Source of the DNA: Ruania alba
GTDB taxonomy: Bacteria > Actinomycetota > Actinomycetes > Actinomycetales > Beutenbergiaceae
DNA: 64,000 bases
Assembly (NCBI RefSeq): GCF_900105765.1
Contig: NZ_FNTX01000002.1
Location: 1,922,001-1,986,000, forward strand
Direction: 5' to 3'
The position numbers and the translations under genes are program-made. Shown here piece by piece: positions 25,067 to 34,464 of the stretch; the first letter of the stretch is position 1; every line of letters starts with the position of its first letter. The notes beneath the pieces are model-generated. The model did no database searches. It was not told the origin of the DNA and saw only the letters and a list, made by a program, of their open reading frames with translations.

Positions 25067-26863
25067 ATGACCCACATCCTCTCGGCCGTGGCGTGGCCCT
25101 ACGCCAACGGCCCCCGGCACATCGGTCACGTTGCAGGTTTCGGCGTCCCCTCGGACGTCTTCAGCCGGCACATGCGGATGGCGGGTCACGACGTGCTGAT
25201 GGTCTCCGGCACGGACGAACACGGCACCCCGATCCTGGTGCAGGCCGAGCAGGAGGGCGTCTCCCCGCAGGAGCTCGCCGACCGGTACAACCGGGTGATC
25301 GTAGAAGACCTCACCTCGCTGGGCTTGTCCTACGACCTGTTCACCCGCACCACCACCGGCAACCACTACGCCGTGGTGCAGGAGATGTTCCGCACGGTGC
25401 ACAAGAACGGGTACATGGTGGAGAAGACCACCATGGGCGCGATCTCTCCTTCAACCGGCCGCACCCTGCCGGACCGCTTCATCGAGGGCACCTGCCCCAT
25501 CTGCGGCTACGACGGCGCCCGCGGCGACCAGTGCGACAACTGCGGCAATCAGCTCGACCCGATCGACTTGAAGAACCCGCGCAGCCGCATCAACGGCGAG
25601 ACTCCCAAGTTCGTCGAGTCGAACCACTTCTTCCTCGACCTGCCCGCCTTCGTGGACGCCCTCGCCTCCTGGCTGGAGACCCGCAACGGGTGGCGCCCGA
25701 ACGTGCTGAACTTCAGCCGCAACCTCCTCGACGACGTCCGCCCCCGTGCCATGACCCGCGACATCGACTGGGGCATCCCGGTGCCGCTGGACGGCTGGGA
25801 AGGCAACCCCAGCAAGCGACTGTACGTGTGGTTCGACGCCGTCATCGGCTACCTGTCCGCCTCCATCGAGTGGGCCCGGCGCAGCGGCGACCCGGAGGCC
25901 TGGCGCGCCTGGTGGACCGACCCCGATGCCCGTTCGTACTACTTCATGGGCAAGGACAACATCACCTTCCACTCCCAGATCTGGCCGGCCGAGCTGCTGG
26001 CCTACGACGGCGGAGGCTCGCGTGGGGGAGCGCCTGGCACTTTCGGTTCGCTCCAACTGCCGACCGAGGTGGTCAGCTCAGAGTTCCTGAACGTGGAGGG
26101 GCAGAAGTTCTCCTCCTCCCGCGGTGTGGTCATCTATGTGCGGGACATGCTCGCCCGCTACCAGCCGGACGCCTTCCGCTACTACGTGGCCGCCGCCGGT
26201 CCGGAGAACCAGGACGTCGACTTCACCTGGGAGTCGTTCCTGAGCCGCACCAATGACGAGCTCGTGGCCGGCTGGGGCAACCTGGTCAACCGCACGGCGA
26301 GCATGGTGGCGAAGAACTTCGGCGAGATCCCGGCGGCCGGCGAGCTCGCCGATGTTGACAGGGACATCTTGGCCATCACGAATCAGGCATTCGCCACGGT
26401 CGGGTCGGCCATCGAGGCCAACCGGCAGCGGCACGCCATCTCGGAGGCGATGCGCGCCGTGTCCGAGGTGAACCGGTACGTGTCCGAGACCCAGCCGTGG
26501 AAGCTCAAGACCGACCCGGACCGGCTCGCCACGGTGCTGCACACCACCACCCAGGCGGTCAGCGACTGCAACACGATCCTGGCCCCGTTCCTGCCGCACT
26601 CCGCGCAGGACGTGCACACCACCCTCGGCGGCATCGGCACCTTCGCCCCGCAGCCGCGGATCGAGGAGGTCACCGATCTGGACGACGACTCGCGTGAGTA
26701 TCCGGTGATCACCGGCGACTACCGCGGGGAGTCGGGCTTCCCGGCCTGGGAGTCCCGCCCCGTTGTCCCGGGTACCCCGATCGGCAAGCCCACCCCGGTG
26801 TTCACCAAGCTCGACGACTCGATCGTGGAGGAGGAGCTGGAGCGGTTGCGGGAGAGGGCCTGA
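25067..26863 (+). CDS. metG: Methionyl-tRNA synthetase
   Basis: A 598-residue class I synthetase that charges initiator and elongator tRNA-Met. It has the HIGH motif RHIGHV (residues 17-22), a four-Cys zinc knuckle [18 protein letters not shown] (near residue 143), and a KMSKS-equivalent QKFSSSRG near 346. The anticodon-binding helical domain follows. There is no C-terminal EMAP/tRNA-binding domain, matching the short actinobacterial type. The start was set at 25067 because the protein's conserved [17 protein letters not shown] begins there and a -10 box precedes it directly. The stop overlaps tatD (TGATG). Confidence 0.95.
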   Translation: MTHILSAVAWPYANGPRHIGHVAGFGVPSDVFSRHMRMAGHDVLMVSGTDEHGTPILVQAEQEGVSPQELADRYNRVIVEDLTSLGLSYDLFTRTTTGNHYAVVQEMFRTVHKNGYMVEKTTMGAISPSTGRTLPDRFIEGTCPICGYDGARGDQCDNCGNQLDPIDLKNPRSRINGETPKFVESNHFFLDLPAFVDALASWLETRNGWRPNVLNFSRNLLDDVRPRAMTRDIDWGIPVPLDGWEGNPSKRLYVWFDAVIGYLSASIEWARRSGDPEAWRAWWTDPDARSYYFMGKDNITFHSQIWPAELLAYDGGGSRGGAPGTFGSLQLPTEVVSSEFLNVEGQKFSSSRGVVIYVRDMLARYQPDAFRYYVAAAGPENQDVDFTWESFLSRTNDELVAGWGNLVNRTASMVAKNFGEIPAAGELADVDRDILAITNQAFATVGSAIEANRQRHAISEAMRAVSEVNRYVSETQPWKLKTDPDRLATVLHTTTQAVSDCNTILAPFLPHSAQDVHTTLGGIGTFAPQPRIEEVTDLDDDSREYPVITGDYRGESGFPAWESRPVVPGTPIGKPTPVFTKLDDSIVEEELERLRERA

Positions 26864-27771
26864 TGGCGCGCAAGCGCGAGAAAGGGTTCCCGCCCACCCC
26901 CGAGCCGCTTCCGGTCGCCGTGGTGGACAACCACACCCATCTGGAGTCCATCGCCGATGTCCTTCCCGACGGCGTAGCCGACCCCGGTCTGACCGGTCAC
27001 CTGGAGCAGGGGCGCGCCGTGGGCGTGGACGCCCTGGTGCAGATCGGTTGCGACCTGGACTCCGCGCGCTGGAGTGTCCAGGCCGCGCAGGAGCATCCCG
27101 TGCTGGTCGCCGGGGTGGCGATCCACCCGAACGAAGCGGTGCTGCACGCCGGGGTCCGGGAGGTGGCCCCGGACGGCCTCGAGCCCGATCCGGCACCTCG
27201 TCACCAGGTGAGCCTCGACGATGCGATCGCTGAGATCGCCGAGCTGGCCCGCGCCGATCGGGTGCGCACGGTGGGGGAGAGCGGGCTGGACTACTTCCGC
27301 GCCGGTGAGCTCGGGCGCGCCGCACAGCGCGAGTCCTTCCGCGCCCACATCGCCCTGGCGAAGGAGCTCGACCTGCCGCTGCAGATCCACGACCGGGAGG
27401 CCCATGAGGACGTGCTCGCCGTACTCGCGGCAGACGGCGCGCCGGCGCGGACGGTCTTCCACTGCTTCTCCGGGGATGCGGCAATGGCCCGCGAATGTGT
27501 CGCCCGTGGCTACTACCTCTCCTTCTCCGGGACGGTCACCTTCAGCAAGTCCGAGGAGCTGCGCCGCGCTGCGGCTGAGGCTCCGCTCGACCACGTGCTG
27601 GTCGAGACCGACGCGCCCTACCTGACCCCGCACCCCTATCGCGGACGGCCGAACGCCCCCTATCTGGTGCCCGTCACCCTGGGGGTCATCGCCTCGGTGC
27701 GGGAGGAGCCCCTGGAGGCGTTGTGCACTGCTGTCCGGACGACGTCGGAGGCGTTGTACGGGCCGTGGTGA
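26863..27771 (+). CDS. tatD: TatD-family metal-dependent DNase
   Basis: A 302-residue TIM-barrel hydrolase. VVDNHTHLESI contains the first HxH metal pair, GESGLDYFR the bridging Glu, LPLQIHDREAHEDVL and VFHCFSGD the further His ligands, and VETDAPYLTPHPYRGRPN the final Asp and C-terminal signature. Family members are 3'-5' nucleases in DNA repair and quality control. Translation is coupled to metG by overlap. The order metG-tatD-rpf-ksgA-ispE is conserved in actinobacteria. Confidence 0.92.
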   Translation: MARKREKGFPPTPEPLPVAVVDNHTHLESIADVLPDGVADPGLTGHLEQGRAVGVDALVQIGCDLDSARWSVQAAQEHPVLVAGVAIHPNEAVLHAGVREVAPDGLEPDPAPRHQVSLDDAIAEIAELARADRVRTVGESGLDYFRAGELGRAAQRESFRAHIALAKELDLPLQIHDREAHEDVLAVLAADGAPARTVFHCFSGDAAMARECVARGYYLSFSGTVTFSKSEELRRAAAEAPLDHVLVETDAPYLTPHPYRGRPNAPYLVPVTLGVIASVREEPLEALCTAVRTTSEALYGPW

Positions 27772-27873
27772 CGGCCGGTCGGAGGTAGGCCGGCCCGCGC
27801 TGAGGCGGTCGAATCGGACGTGACACGGGCCACCATCGGCGTCCGATCTGTGGATAGCCTGGCGAAGAAGGTC

Positions 27874-27890
27874 ACGAATCGGTTACGGTC
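27874..27890 (+). promoter_or_regulatory. Upstream motif shared by the two rpf-like genes (copy 1)
   Basis: ACGAATCGGTTACGGTC here aligns with ACGATCGGGTTACAGTC at 29114-29130 when one base is shifted. Each lies 34-102 bases before an rpf-like start and contains a TACGGT/TACAGT -10-like box. A common regulator or promoter class is inferred. Confidence 0.45.
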
Positions 27891-27923
27891 AGGGGGCCGA
27901 CTCATCCCTCCTGAGTCGTCTCC

Positions 27924-29039
27924 ATGCAGAACAGGAACCCCTCCGTGCCCAGTGGAAACACCCCGTCGCGCCACCGTGCCGACGCGCCCGTCACCACGAC
28001 ACTGCCTCGTCCGATCCGCCGCGCCCTCGGCGCGGGCGGACTCGCGGTCGTCCTCGCCGGCTCCCTGGCGTTCGCCGCGTCACAACCGGCGTCCTCCGAC
28101 GAGCAGCAGAACGCGCTGACCGGCGCCGGCTCGGCAGCCAACTCCCTGGCCGGCCGCACCGAGGTCTGGGACCAGGCCTCCCGCAGCGGTGAGGTCACCC
28201 GGGATGTGCTGGACGAAGCCGGACAGTCCGTGACGTTCTCGGTCACGGTTGACGGGCGCGACCTGGAGATCGACTCGAACGCGCAGACCCTGGCGGACGC
28301 GCTGATCGACAACGGCATCGTCGTGGGCCTCGAGGACAACGTCTCGGTCCCGATGAATGGTCTGCCCACCGAGGGGATGGACGTCGAGATCGAACGCGTC
28401 GGCACCCAGCACGGTACCGAGACCGAGACCATCCCGTTCGAGACTGTCGAGCAGGAGACCTCCTCGCTGGAGCGTGGGGAGACGCGTACCGAGACCGAGG
28501 GCGTGAACGGCACCCGGGTGATCGCCTACACCGCGGTGTACGAGGAAGGCGAGGAGGTCTCGCGCACCACGCAGGCCGAGATCCTCGTCTCCGAACCGGT
28601 GGACGAGGTCATCCTGATCGGAACCGCGGAGCCGGAGCCAGAGCCAGAGCCAGAGCCAGAGCCTGCGCCGGCCACGTCGAGCTCGAGCTCGAGTTCGTCC
28701 AGCTCCAACGACTCCGCACCCAGCGGTTCCTACTCCGGCAGCGACCCGCGCTCGATCGCACGCTCGATGCTCGAGGCGCGCGGCTGGGGCGGCGACCAGT
28801 GGAGCTGCCTCGACTCGCTCTGGCAGCGGGAGAGCAACTGGAACCCGTACGCCCAGAACCCGTCCTCGGGTGCGTACGGCATCCCGCAGTCGCTGCCCGG
28901 TACCAAGATGGCCTCCGCCGGCTCGGACTGGCGCACCAACCCGGCCACCCAGATCACCTGGGGCCTGAACTACATCTCAGGTCGCTACGGCACCCCGTGC
29001 GGCGCCTGGAGCCACTCCCAGTCTGTCGGCTGGTACTGA
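27924..29039 (+). CDS. Secreted G5-domain cell-wall lytic transglycosylase (Rpf-like)
   Basis: A 371-residue exported protein. The N-terminal membrane/signal stretch is GGLAVVLAGSLAFAASQ (about residues 36-52). One DUF348-like repeat (VTFSVTVDGRDLEIDSN) is followed by a G5 domain, a (Glu-Pro)n and Ser-rich linker, and a C-terminal lysozyme-like domain, WSCLDSLWQRESNWNPYAQN. The Glu in QRESNWN is the likely catalytic acid and AYGIPQSLPG follows, as in lytic transglycosylases and Rpf-related proteins. It probably trims peptidoglycan. It lies just upstream of the true rpfB, followed by its own terminator. The start could also be GTG 27945. Confidence 0.8.
   Translation: MQNRNPSVPSGNTPSRHRADAPVTTTLPRPIRRALGAGGLAVVLAGSLAFAASQPASSDEQQNALTGAGSAANSLAGRTEVWDQASRSGEVTRDVLDEAGQSVTFSVTVDGRDLEIDSNAQTLADALIDNGIVVGLEDNVSVPMNGLPTEGMDVEIERVGTQHGTETETIPFETVEQETSSLERGETRTETEGVNGTRVIAYTAVYEEGEEVSRTTQAEILVSEPVDEVILIGTAEPEPEPEPEPEPAPATSSSSSSSSSSNDSAPSGSYSGSDPRSIARSMLEARGWGGDQWSCLDSLWQRESNWNPYAQNPSSGAYGIPQSLPGTKMASAGSDWRTNPATQITWGLNYISGRYGTPCGAWSHSQSVGWY
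28629..28664 (+). repeat. Hexanucleotide repeat coding for (Glu-Pro)n
   Basis: GAGCCA/GAGCCG repeated about six times in the linker of the Rpf-like protein. Linkers of this type vary in length between strains and span the cell wall. Confidence 0.6.
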
Positions 29040-29055
29040 GCCGACGTCGTCCGCG

Positions 29056-29087
29056 GTGAGCCTGTCCGCCCACGTGGGCAGGCTCAC
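29056..29087 (+). terminator. Hairpin after first rpf-like gene
   Basis: GTGAGCCTG (29056-29064) pairs exactly with CAGGCTCAC (29079-29087), and the interior CCCACGTGGG is itself a palindrome. It sits 17 bases after the stop, separating the two rpf-like genes into independent units. Confidence 0.65.
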
Positions 29088-29113
29088 ACCGTGACACCCT
29101 GGCCCGTTTGATA

Positions 29114-29130
29114 ACGATCGGGTTACAGTC
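29114..29130 (+). promoter_or_regulatory. Upstream motif shared by the two rpf-like genes (copy 2)
   Basis: ACGATCGGGTTACAGTC, matching the copy at 27874-27890. It lies about 100 bases before the GTG of rpfB and contains a TACAGT -10-like box. Confidence 0.45.
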
Positions 29131-29231
29131 TGTGAGTCGCGATTGACGGCGCGCCTCACCTGTGTGCCGCGCGGCTCCCCTTGCCCCGCCTCCTGATTCC
29201 CTCCGAGGCCGCACCAGCAGAGGACCCTTGC

Positions 29232-30494
29232 GTGAAGTTCTTTCGTCGTTCCCCCGAGCCTGCCCCCGTCGAGCCGACGTCCTCGGAGTCCGCGCCCGCC
29301 GCGTCGGCCCCCGCCGAGACCGCCTCCCGGCGTCCCCGTCGTCGGATGATCATCGGTGCCGTCGCCGCCCTCGCGCTGGTGGCCGGTGGTGGTGGCGCTG
29401 CCTATGCGTCCGCGCACAAGGAGGTCGAGATCGACCTCGACGGGCAGACCTACACGTACAACACCTTCGCCGGCTCCGTGTCCGGGCTGCTGGACGAGGC
29501 CGGGATCGAGCTTGCCGAGCACGATGAGGTCGTTCCGGGCCTCGACGAATCGCTGAGCGACGACAGTGAGGTGGTGGTCCGCACCGCGGACCAGATCACG
29601 GTGCTCGCCGACGGTGAGGAGACCCAGGTCTGGACCACGGCGCTCACCGCGGCCGGGGCGCTGGACAGTCTCGCCGCCACCGGACGGGACGCGAGCATGC
29701 TGGCCTCCCGCTCGACCGACGGACGGACCAGCCTCGAGATGCCGCTGGTGGCGAACGGCACCGTCTCGATCGAGGTCGACGGCGAGACCCGTTCCGTGGA
29801 CGCCGAGGGTACCGTCTCCCTGGAGGAGGTCCTGGTGCGGGCCGAGGTCGAGCTCGGTGCCGCCGACGATGCGGAAGTGACCAGCGCCGACGGCAACGTC
29901 GTGGTGACCGTGACTCGCCGCTCCACCGAGCGGGAGACCGAGACTGAGACGGTCGAGCACGAGAGCACCCAGCGGGAGACCGACGACCTGTACGAGGGGG
30001 AGTCCCGACTGGCTCAGGAGGGCCAGGACGGTGAGCGCACCATCGTGACCCTGCACCAGCTGGTGAACGGGGAGATCACCTCCAGCAAGGAGATTTCGTC
30101 CGAGGTGACCACCGAGCCGGTCACCGAGGTCGTCGAGGTGGGGACCGCCGAGCGGCCCGCCCCGGAGCCCGAGCCTGAGCCGGAGCCCAGCTCCTCGAGT
30201 GGTTCCTCCAGCTCCTCCAGCAGCTCCGGCTCCTCCAGCGGCTCCTCGGCCGGAAGTGGTGTCTGGGCCGCGCTCGCCCAGTGCGAGTCCGGTGGGAACC
30301 CGCAGGCCGTCAACCCGGCCGGGCCGTACTACGGGCTGTACCAGTTCTCGCTGAGCACCTGGCAGTCGGTCGGCGGGTCCGGACTGCCCAGCGAAGCGTC
30401 CGCCAGCGAGCAGACCCAGCGGGCCCAGACCCTGCAGGCGCGCTCCGGCTGGGGCCAGTGGCCGCACTGCGCGTCCCAGCTCGGCCTGCGCTGA
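29232..30494 (+). CDS. rpfB: Resuscitation-promoting factor
   Basis: A 420-residue exported muralytic enzyme. A short Ser/Ala/Pro cytoplasmic stretch precedes RRRPRRRMIIGAVAALALVAG (anchor). Three DUF348 repeats follow (first at VEIDLDGQTYTYN), then a G5 domain ending TEVVEVGT, a Pro/Glu and Ser/Gly linker, and the C-terminal Rpf domain VWAALAQCESGGNPQAVN with the catalytic Glu, ending WGQWPHCASQLGLR. This is the full RpfB layout. It cleaves peptidoglycan and stimulates exit from dormancy. GTG 29232 is chosen for the GAGGA just upstream. ksgA and ispE follow, as in mycobacteria. Confidence 0.92.
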   Translation: MKFFRRSPEPAPVEPTSSESAPAASAPAETASRRPRRRMIIGAVAALALVAGGGGAAYASAHKEVEIDLDGQTYTYNTFAGSVSGLLDEAGIELAEHDEVVPGLDESLSDDSEVVVRTADQITVLADGEETQVWTTALTAAGALDSLAATGRDASMLASRSTDGRTSLEMPLVANGTVSIEVDGETRSVDAEGTVSLEEVLVRAEVELGAADDAEVTSADGNVVVTVTRRSTERETETETVEHESTQRETDDLYEGESRLAQEGQDGERTIVTLHQLVNGEITSSKEISSEVTTEPVTEVVEVGTAERPAPEPEPEPEPSSSSGSSSSSSSSGSSSGSSAGSGVWAALAQCESGGNPQAVNPAGPYYGLYQFSLSTWQSVGGSGLPSEASASEQTQRAQTLQARSGWGQWPHCASQLGLR

Positions 30495-30510
30495 CCGACC
30501 CAGCCCCCCA

Positions 30511-30576
30511 CACGCCGAGTGCGGCCGATCTCGCTCACCTGTTGAGATATACCCGAGATCGACCGCACTCGACGTG
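30511..30576. terminator. Imperfect palindrome after rpfB
   Basis: Arms 30511-30533 and 30554-30576 (CACGCCGAGTGCGGCCGATC against its near-complement, two mismatches in 23) enclose a 20-base AT-richer loop. It sits 17 bases after the rpfB stop and before the leaderless ksgA promoter. Confidence 0.55.
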
Positions 30577-30637
30577 CGTCCAGTGCGGTCGCGCGGCCGT
30601 GGCCGCACCGAGCGCCACACCGATCGCCCGCGTCGCC

Positions 30638-30643
30638 TAGGCT
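30638..30643 (+). promoter_or_regulatory. -10 box of leaderless ksgA
   Basis: TAGGCT ends six bases before GTG 30650; identical hexamer to the one before the SDR operon. Confidence 0.5.
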
Positions 30644-30649
30644 CTGCCT

Positions 30650-31522
30650 GTGACCTCTGCTGAGTCGGCCGGCAACGCCGTGCACCTGTTGACGCCCGGC
30701 CGTATCCGGGAGCTGGCCGCGCGCCTCGAGGTGCGCCCCACCAAGACCCTCGGGCAGAACTTCGTGATCGACCCCGGCACAGTGCGACGCATCGTGCGCA
30801 CCGCGGGAGTGGAGGCCTCGCACACGGTCGTAGAGGTCGGTCCCGGTCTCGGGTCACTGACGCTCGGACTGCTCGAGACAGGGGCGCACGTGATCGCCGT
30901 CGAGATCGACCCGGTGCTCGCCGGAGCACTCGAGGAGACGGTGGTGGCCCAGGCTCCCGGTGCAGCATCACGACTCACCGTGATCGCGGCGGATGCCATG
31001 GAGATCACCGAGCTCCCAGCCGCTCCGGATCGCCTGGTGGCGAACCTCCCGTACAACGTGGCCGTCCCGGTGCTGCTGCAGCTGCTCCAGCACCTGCCCA
31101 GCCTGCGCGAAGTACTGGTGATGGTGCAGGCTGAGGTAGCCGATCGGATCGCCGCAGGTCCAGGGTCGCGGACCTACGGTGTCCCCTCCGCCAAAGCGGC
31201 CTGGTACGCCAGCGCCTCGCGCGCCGGGTCGATCGGACGCTCAGTGTTCTGGCCCGTGCCAAACGTGGACTCGGCGCTCGTGCGGTTGGTACGGCGCGAC
31301 CCACCGGTCACCACGGCTACCCGGGCAGATGTCTTTGCGTGCATCGATGCCGCCTTCTCGCAACGACGCAAGACGCTACGCTCGGCCCTGGCCGGGTGGG
31401 CCGGTTCGGCGGACCTCGCCGAACAGGCGCTCCGAGCAGCGGGGGTCGACCCGACCCTGCGCGGTGAACGGCTCGACATCACCCAGTTTGCGGCCGTGGC
31501 TGCCGCACGCACGGCGCGCTAG
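30650..31522 (+). CDS. rsmA: 16S rRNA (adenine1518-N6/adenine1519-N6)-dimethyltransferase
   Basis: A 290-residue KsgA/RsmA enzyme that dimethylates two adjacent adenines near the 3' end of 16S rRNA during 30S assembly. [10 protein letters not shown] marks the conserved N-terminus, [17 protein letters not shown] the SAM-binding motif I, EIDPVLAG the acidic motif II, and [13 protein letters not shown] the catalytic N-L-P-Y. The C-terminal [15 protein letters not shown] segment is diagnostic. The GTG start at 30650 follows a -10 box directly. Confidence 0.95.
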   Translation: MTSAESAGNAVHLLTPGRIRELAARLEVRPTKTLGQNFVIDPGTVRRIVRTAGVEASHTVVEVGPGLGSLTLGLLETGAHVIAVEIDPVLAGALEETVVAQAPGAASRLTVIAADAMEITELPAAPDRLVANLPYNVAVPVLLQLLQHLPSLREVLVMVQAEVADRIAAGPGSRTYGVPSAKAAWYASASRAGSIGRSVFWPVPNVDSALVRLVRRDPPVTTATRADVFACIDAAFSQRRKTLRSALAGWAGSADLAEQALRAAGVDPTLRGERLDITQFAAVAAARTAR

Positions 31523-31542
31523 GCGAAGGCGAGGAGGGCCAG

Positions 31543-32499
31543 ATGAGCGAACCGATGAGCGAGGCTGTGGTTGCCCCGGGGGCGGTGCATGTGCGTGCAC
31601 CGGGCAAGCTCAACCTGGTGCTCCGTGTGGGGCCATCCGCCGAGGACGGGTATCACCCCCTGGCCACCGTGTTCCAGGCGGTCTCCCTCTATGAGGATGT
31701 CATTGCCACACCCGCCGAGGAGATCAGCGTCAGTGTGTCCGGCAGGCACGCGCAGCAGGTCCCCACCGACGAGCGCAACCTTGCCTTCCGCGCTGCCGCC
31801 CTGCTTGCCGAAGCCACCGGCACGGACGAGGGGGTGCACCTGCAGATCGCCAAGCAGGTCCCCACCGCCGGCGGGATGGGCGGCGGCTCCGCCGATGCGG
31901 CAGCAGCCCTGCTGGCCTGCGACCTGCTCTGGGAGACCGGGCTGGCACGGGAGGAGCTCGGGCACCTGGCTGCCGAGCTGGGTGCGGACGTTCCGTTCGC
32001 GTTGACGGGGCAGACGGCGCTGGGTCGCGGCCGGGGCGATGAGCTCACCCCGGCCTTGGCGCGTGGGCGGTTCTACTGGGTGCTGGCGCTGTTCGCGGAC
32101 GGACTGTCCACCCCGGAGGTTTTTGCTACCTGGGACCGGCAGCAGGCGGAGAGTCCGTCAACGACAGCCGCTCTCGACGTCGGGGACGACGTGATGCAGG
32201 CGCTCGTCTCGGGTGACCCGCACCGCCTCGCCGAGGTGCTGGTCAACGATCTCGGTCCAGCCGCCCGTGAGCTCCGGCCCGCTGTCGGTACGGTACTGGA
32301 CCAGGCCGAGAGCGTCGGGGCGCTGGCTGCGGTCGTCTCCGGGTCCGGTCCGACAGTGGCGGCACTGGCCGCCGACCATGCCAGTGCCCTCGAGGTGGCC
32401 GCCGAACTGCGCGCCAAGGACGTGGCCGATGAGGTGATCGTGGTGACGAGCCCCGCGCACGGTGCCAGGCTCGTGGAGCCGGTGCGCGAGAGCACCTAG
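31543..32499 (+). CDS. ispE: 4-diphosphocytidyl-2-C-methyl-D-erythritol kinase
   Basis: A 318-residue GHMP kinase of the MEP isoprenoid pathway; it phosphorylates the 2-hydroxyl of CDP-ME. VRAPGKLNLVLRVG is motif 1, with the substrate Lys/Asn. PTAGGMGGGSADAAAAL is the ATP-binding motif 2, and VVSGSGPTVAALA is motif 3. ATG 31543 has GAGGAGGGCC upstream, 20 bases after rsmA, so they form one unit. Adjacency to rsmA is conserved in actinobacteria. Confidence 0.95.
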   Translation: MSEPMSEAVVAPGAVHVRAPGKLNLVLRVGPSAEDGYHPLATVFQAVSLYEDVIATPAEEISVSVSGRHAQQVPTDERNLAFRAAALLAEATGTDEGVHLQIAKQVPTAGGMGGGSADAAAALLACDLLWETGLAREELGHLAAELGADVPFALTGQTALGRGRGDELTPALARGRFYWVLALFADGLSTPEVFATWDRQQAESPSTTAALDVGDDVMQALVSGDPHRLAEVLVNDLGPAARELRPAVGTVLDQAESVGALAAVVSGSGPTVAALAADHASALEVAAELRAKDVADEVIVVTSPAHGARLVEPVREST

Positions 32500-32566
32500 A
32501 TCCGGAGTAGCCCGCCGTGTCTCCTGTTCCCGGGCCCTCGCATCTCCCGGGCTGTCGCAGGACCCG

Positions 32567-34372
32567 TCAGAGGTGCTCGCTCACCTCGAGCCACTCCTCC
32601 TCGAGGGATTCCTGCTCGCTCTCCAGCGCCCGAATCCCGTCCATCTCCTGCGCCAGGCCGGCAAAGTCGGTCTGATCGTGATCGGCCAGGGCGGTGCGTC
32701 GTCTCTCGATCTGCGAGCTGAGCTTGTCCATCCGGCGTTCCAGCGAGGTCAACTTCTTCTGCGCCGCACGGAGCTCAGCCCCGGACAGACCGCCCGCCGA
32801 CACACCGCCATCAGAGCCGGACTGGCCACCGGATCGTCCGGGTCCGCCCGTGCTCGGCTGTGCGCGGCGCAGCCGCAGGTACTCGTCCACCCCGCCGGGC
32901 AGGTGCCGCAACCGGCGGTCCAGGATCCCGTACTGCTGGTCGGTCACCCGCTCCAGGAAATAGCGGTCGTGCGAGACGACGATGAGGGTACCGGCCCAGG
33001 AGTCGAGCAGGTCCTCGATCGCGGCGAGCATGTCGGTGTCCAGGTCGTTCGTGGGCTCGTCCAGGATCAGCACGTTCGGCTGATCGAGCAGGATCAGCAG
33101 CAGCTGCAGGCGGCGCTGCTGCCCACCGGAGAGGTCCTTGACCGGAGTGGACAGCTGCACCGCCGAGAAGCCCATCCGCTCCAGGAGTTGCCCGGGGGTG
33201 AGCTCGGCCGCCTTCGACCCGGTGCCGATCGTGTAACTGGTCCGCAGCCGGGAGATGACCGTCCGGACGGGGTCCTCGAGGTGCTCGTCGAGCTCGTCCA
33301 TCCGCTGGGTGAGCGTGGCCACCTTGACCGTCTTGCCACGCTTGACCCGGCCGGCAGTGGGGGTGACGGTGCCGTCGATCAGTCCGAGCAGCGTGGACTT
33401 GCCGGCACCGTTCACGCCGAGGATGCCCGTCCGCTCGCCCGGAGCGATCCGCCACACCACCTCGCTGAGGACCTGGTGGTCGCCATAGCTGACGTCGACG
33501 TCGAGGATGTCCACCACATCCTTGCCCAGCCGGGAGACCGCCAGGGACTGCAGGGTGGTGGCGTCGCGCACCTCCGGCTCGTTCTCGATGAGCGCGTTCG
33601 CGGCATCGATGCGGAACTTCGGCTTCGCGGTGCGCGCCGGAGCGCCGCGCCGCAGCCAGGCGAGCTCCTTGCGGGCCAGGTTCTGCCGCTTCGCCTCGAT
33701 CGAGGCGGCCTGCCGGTCTCGCTCCACCCGCTGCAGGATGTACGCCGCGTAGCCGCCCTCGAACGGCTCGACGATCCGATCGTGCACCTCCCAGGTGAGG
33801 GTGCACACCTCGTCCAGGAACCAGCGGTCGTGGGTGACCACCATCAACCCACCGGCGCCCGCCGACCAGCGGCGCTTCAGGTGCTCGGCCAGCCAGGTGA
33901 TCGCCTCCACGTCCAGGTGGTTCGTCGGCTCGTCCAGGGCGAGCACGTCATGGTCACCGGCGAGCAGGCGCGCCAACGCCACCCGACGGCGTTGCCCACC
34001 AGAGAGCGTGCCCAGCCGCCCGTCCCAAGGCACGTCCGAGAGCAGTCCGTTGACGACGTCGCGCACCTTGGCATCGCGCGCCCACTCGTGCTCGGGGCCG
34101 TCCCCGACGACGGCGGCCGAGACGATGTCGTCATGGTCGAGCGTGTCGGCCTGGTCGAGCACGCCGATGGTGACACCGCCGCGCACCGTGACCCGCCCGG
34201 AGTGGGGAACCAGGCGACCGGCCAGCATTGCCATCAGGGAGGACTTGCCGTCACCGTTGCGGCCCACGATGCCGATGCGATCGCCGGCATTGATGCCGAG
34301 GGAGACCGAGTCGAAGACGGTCTTGGTGGGGAAGTCGAGGTGCAGGGCTTCGGCCCCGAGAAGATGCGCCAT
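32567..34372 (-). CDS. ABC-F family ATPase
   Basis: A 601-residue protein with two ATPase domains and no membrane part. Domain 1 has Walker A GRNGDGKSS (Gly-Asp in place of the usual Gly-Ala), signature LSGGQRRRVALARLL and ALDEPTNHLD. Domain 2 has GVNGAGKST, LSGGQQRRLQL and LILDEPTNDLD. The charged linker between them (RVERDRQAASIEAKRQNLAR) and a C-terminal coiled coil match ABC-F translation factors, which act on the ribosome. The start at 34372 is preceded by GGGAGGCGAT; the longer frame upstream is unlikely. It lies between ispE and glmU, a usual position in Micrococcales. Confidence 0.88.
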   Translation of the reverse strand: MAHLLGAEALHLDFPTKTVFDSVSLGINAGDRIGIVGRNGDGKSSLMAMLAGRLVPHSGRVTVRGGVTIGVLDQADTLDHDDIVSAAVVGDGPEHEWARDAKVRDVVNGLLSDVPWDGRLGTLSGGQRRRVALARLLAGDHDVLALDEPTNHLDVEAITWLAEHLKRRWSAGAGGLMVVTHDRWFLDEVCTLTWEVHDRIVEPFEGGYAAYILQRVERDRQAASIEAKRQNLARKELAWLRRGAPARTAKPKFRIDAANALIENEPEVRDATTLQSLAVSRLGKDVVDILDVDVSYGDHQVLSEVVWRIAPGERTGILGVNGAGKSTLLGLIDGTVTPTAGRVKRGKTVKVATLTQRMDELDEHLEDPVRTVISRLRTSYTIGTGSKAAELTPGQLLERMGFSAVQLSTPVKDLSGGQQRRLQLLLILLDQPNVLILDEPTNDLDTDMLAAIEDLLDSWAGTLIVVSHDRYFLERVTDQQYGILDRRLRHLPGGVDEYLRLRRAQPSTGGPGRSGGQSGSDGGVSAGGLSGAELRAAQKKLTSLERRMDKLSSQIERRRTALADHDQTDFAGLAQEMDGIRALESEQESLEEEWLEVSEHL

Positions 34373-34464
34373 ATCGCCTCCCAGGTTACCGGCGTCGCGT
34401 GGTGGTCCTGGGCCACTGTCACCGAAACGGTCTACCGTCGTATCCATCAGCAAAGGAGGAAACC

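Noticed and set aside
27772-27923. c-di-AMP (ydaO-type) riboswitch before the first rpf-like gene
   Set aside because: Such riboswitches are common before actinobacterial rpf genes, but the available 150 bases are too short and lack the conserved core.
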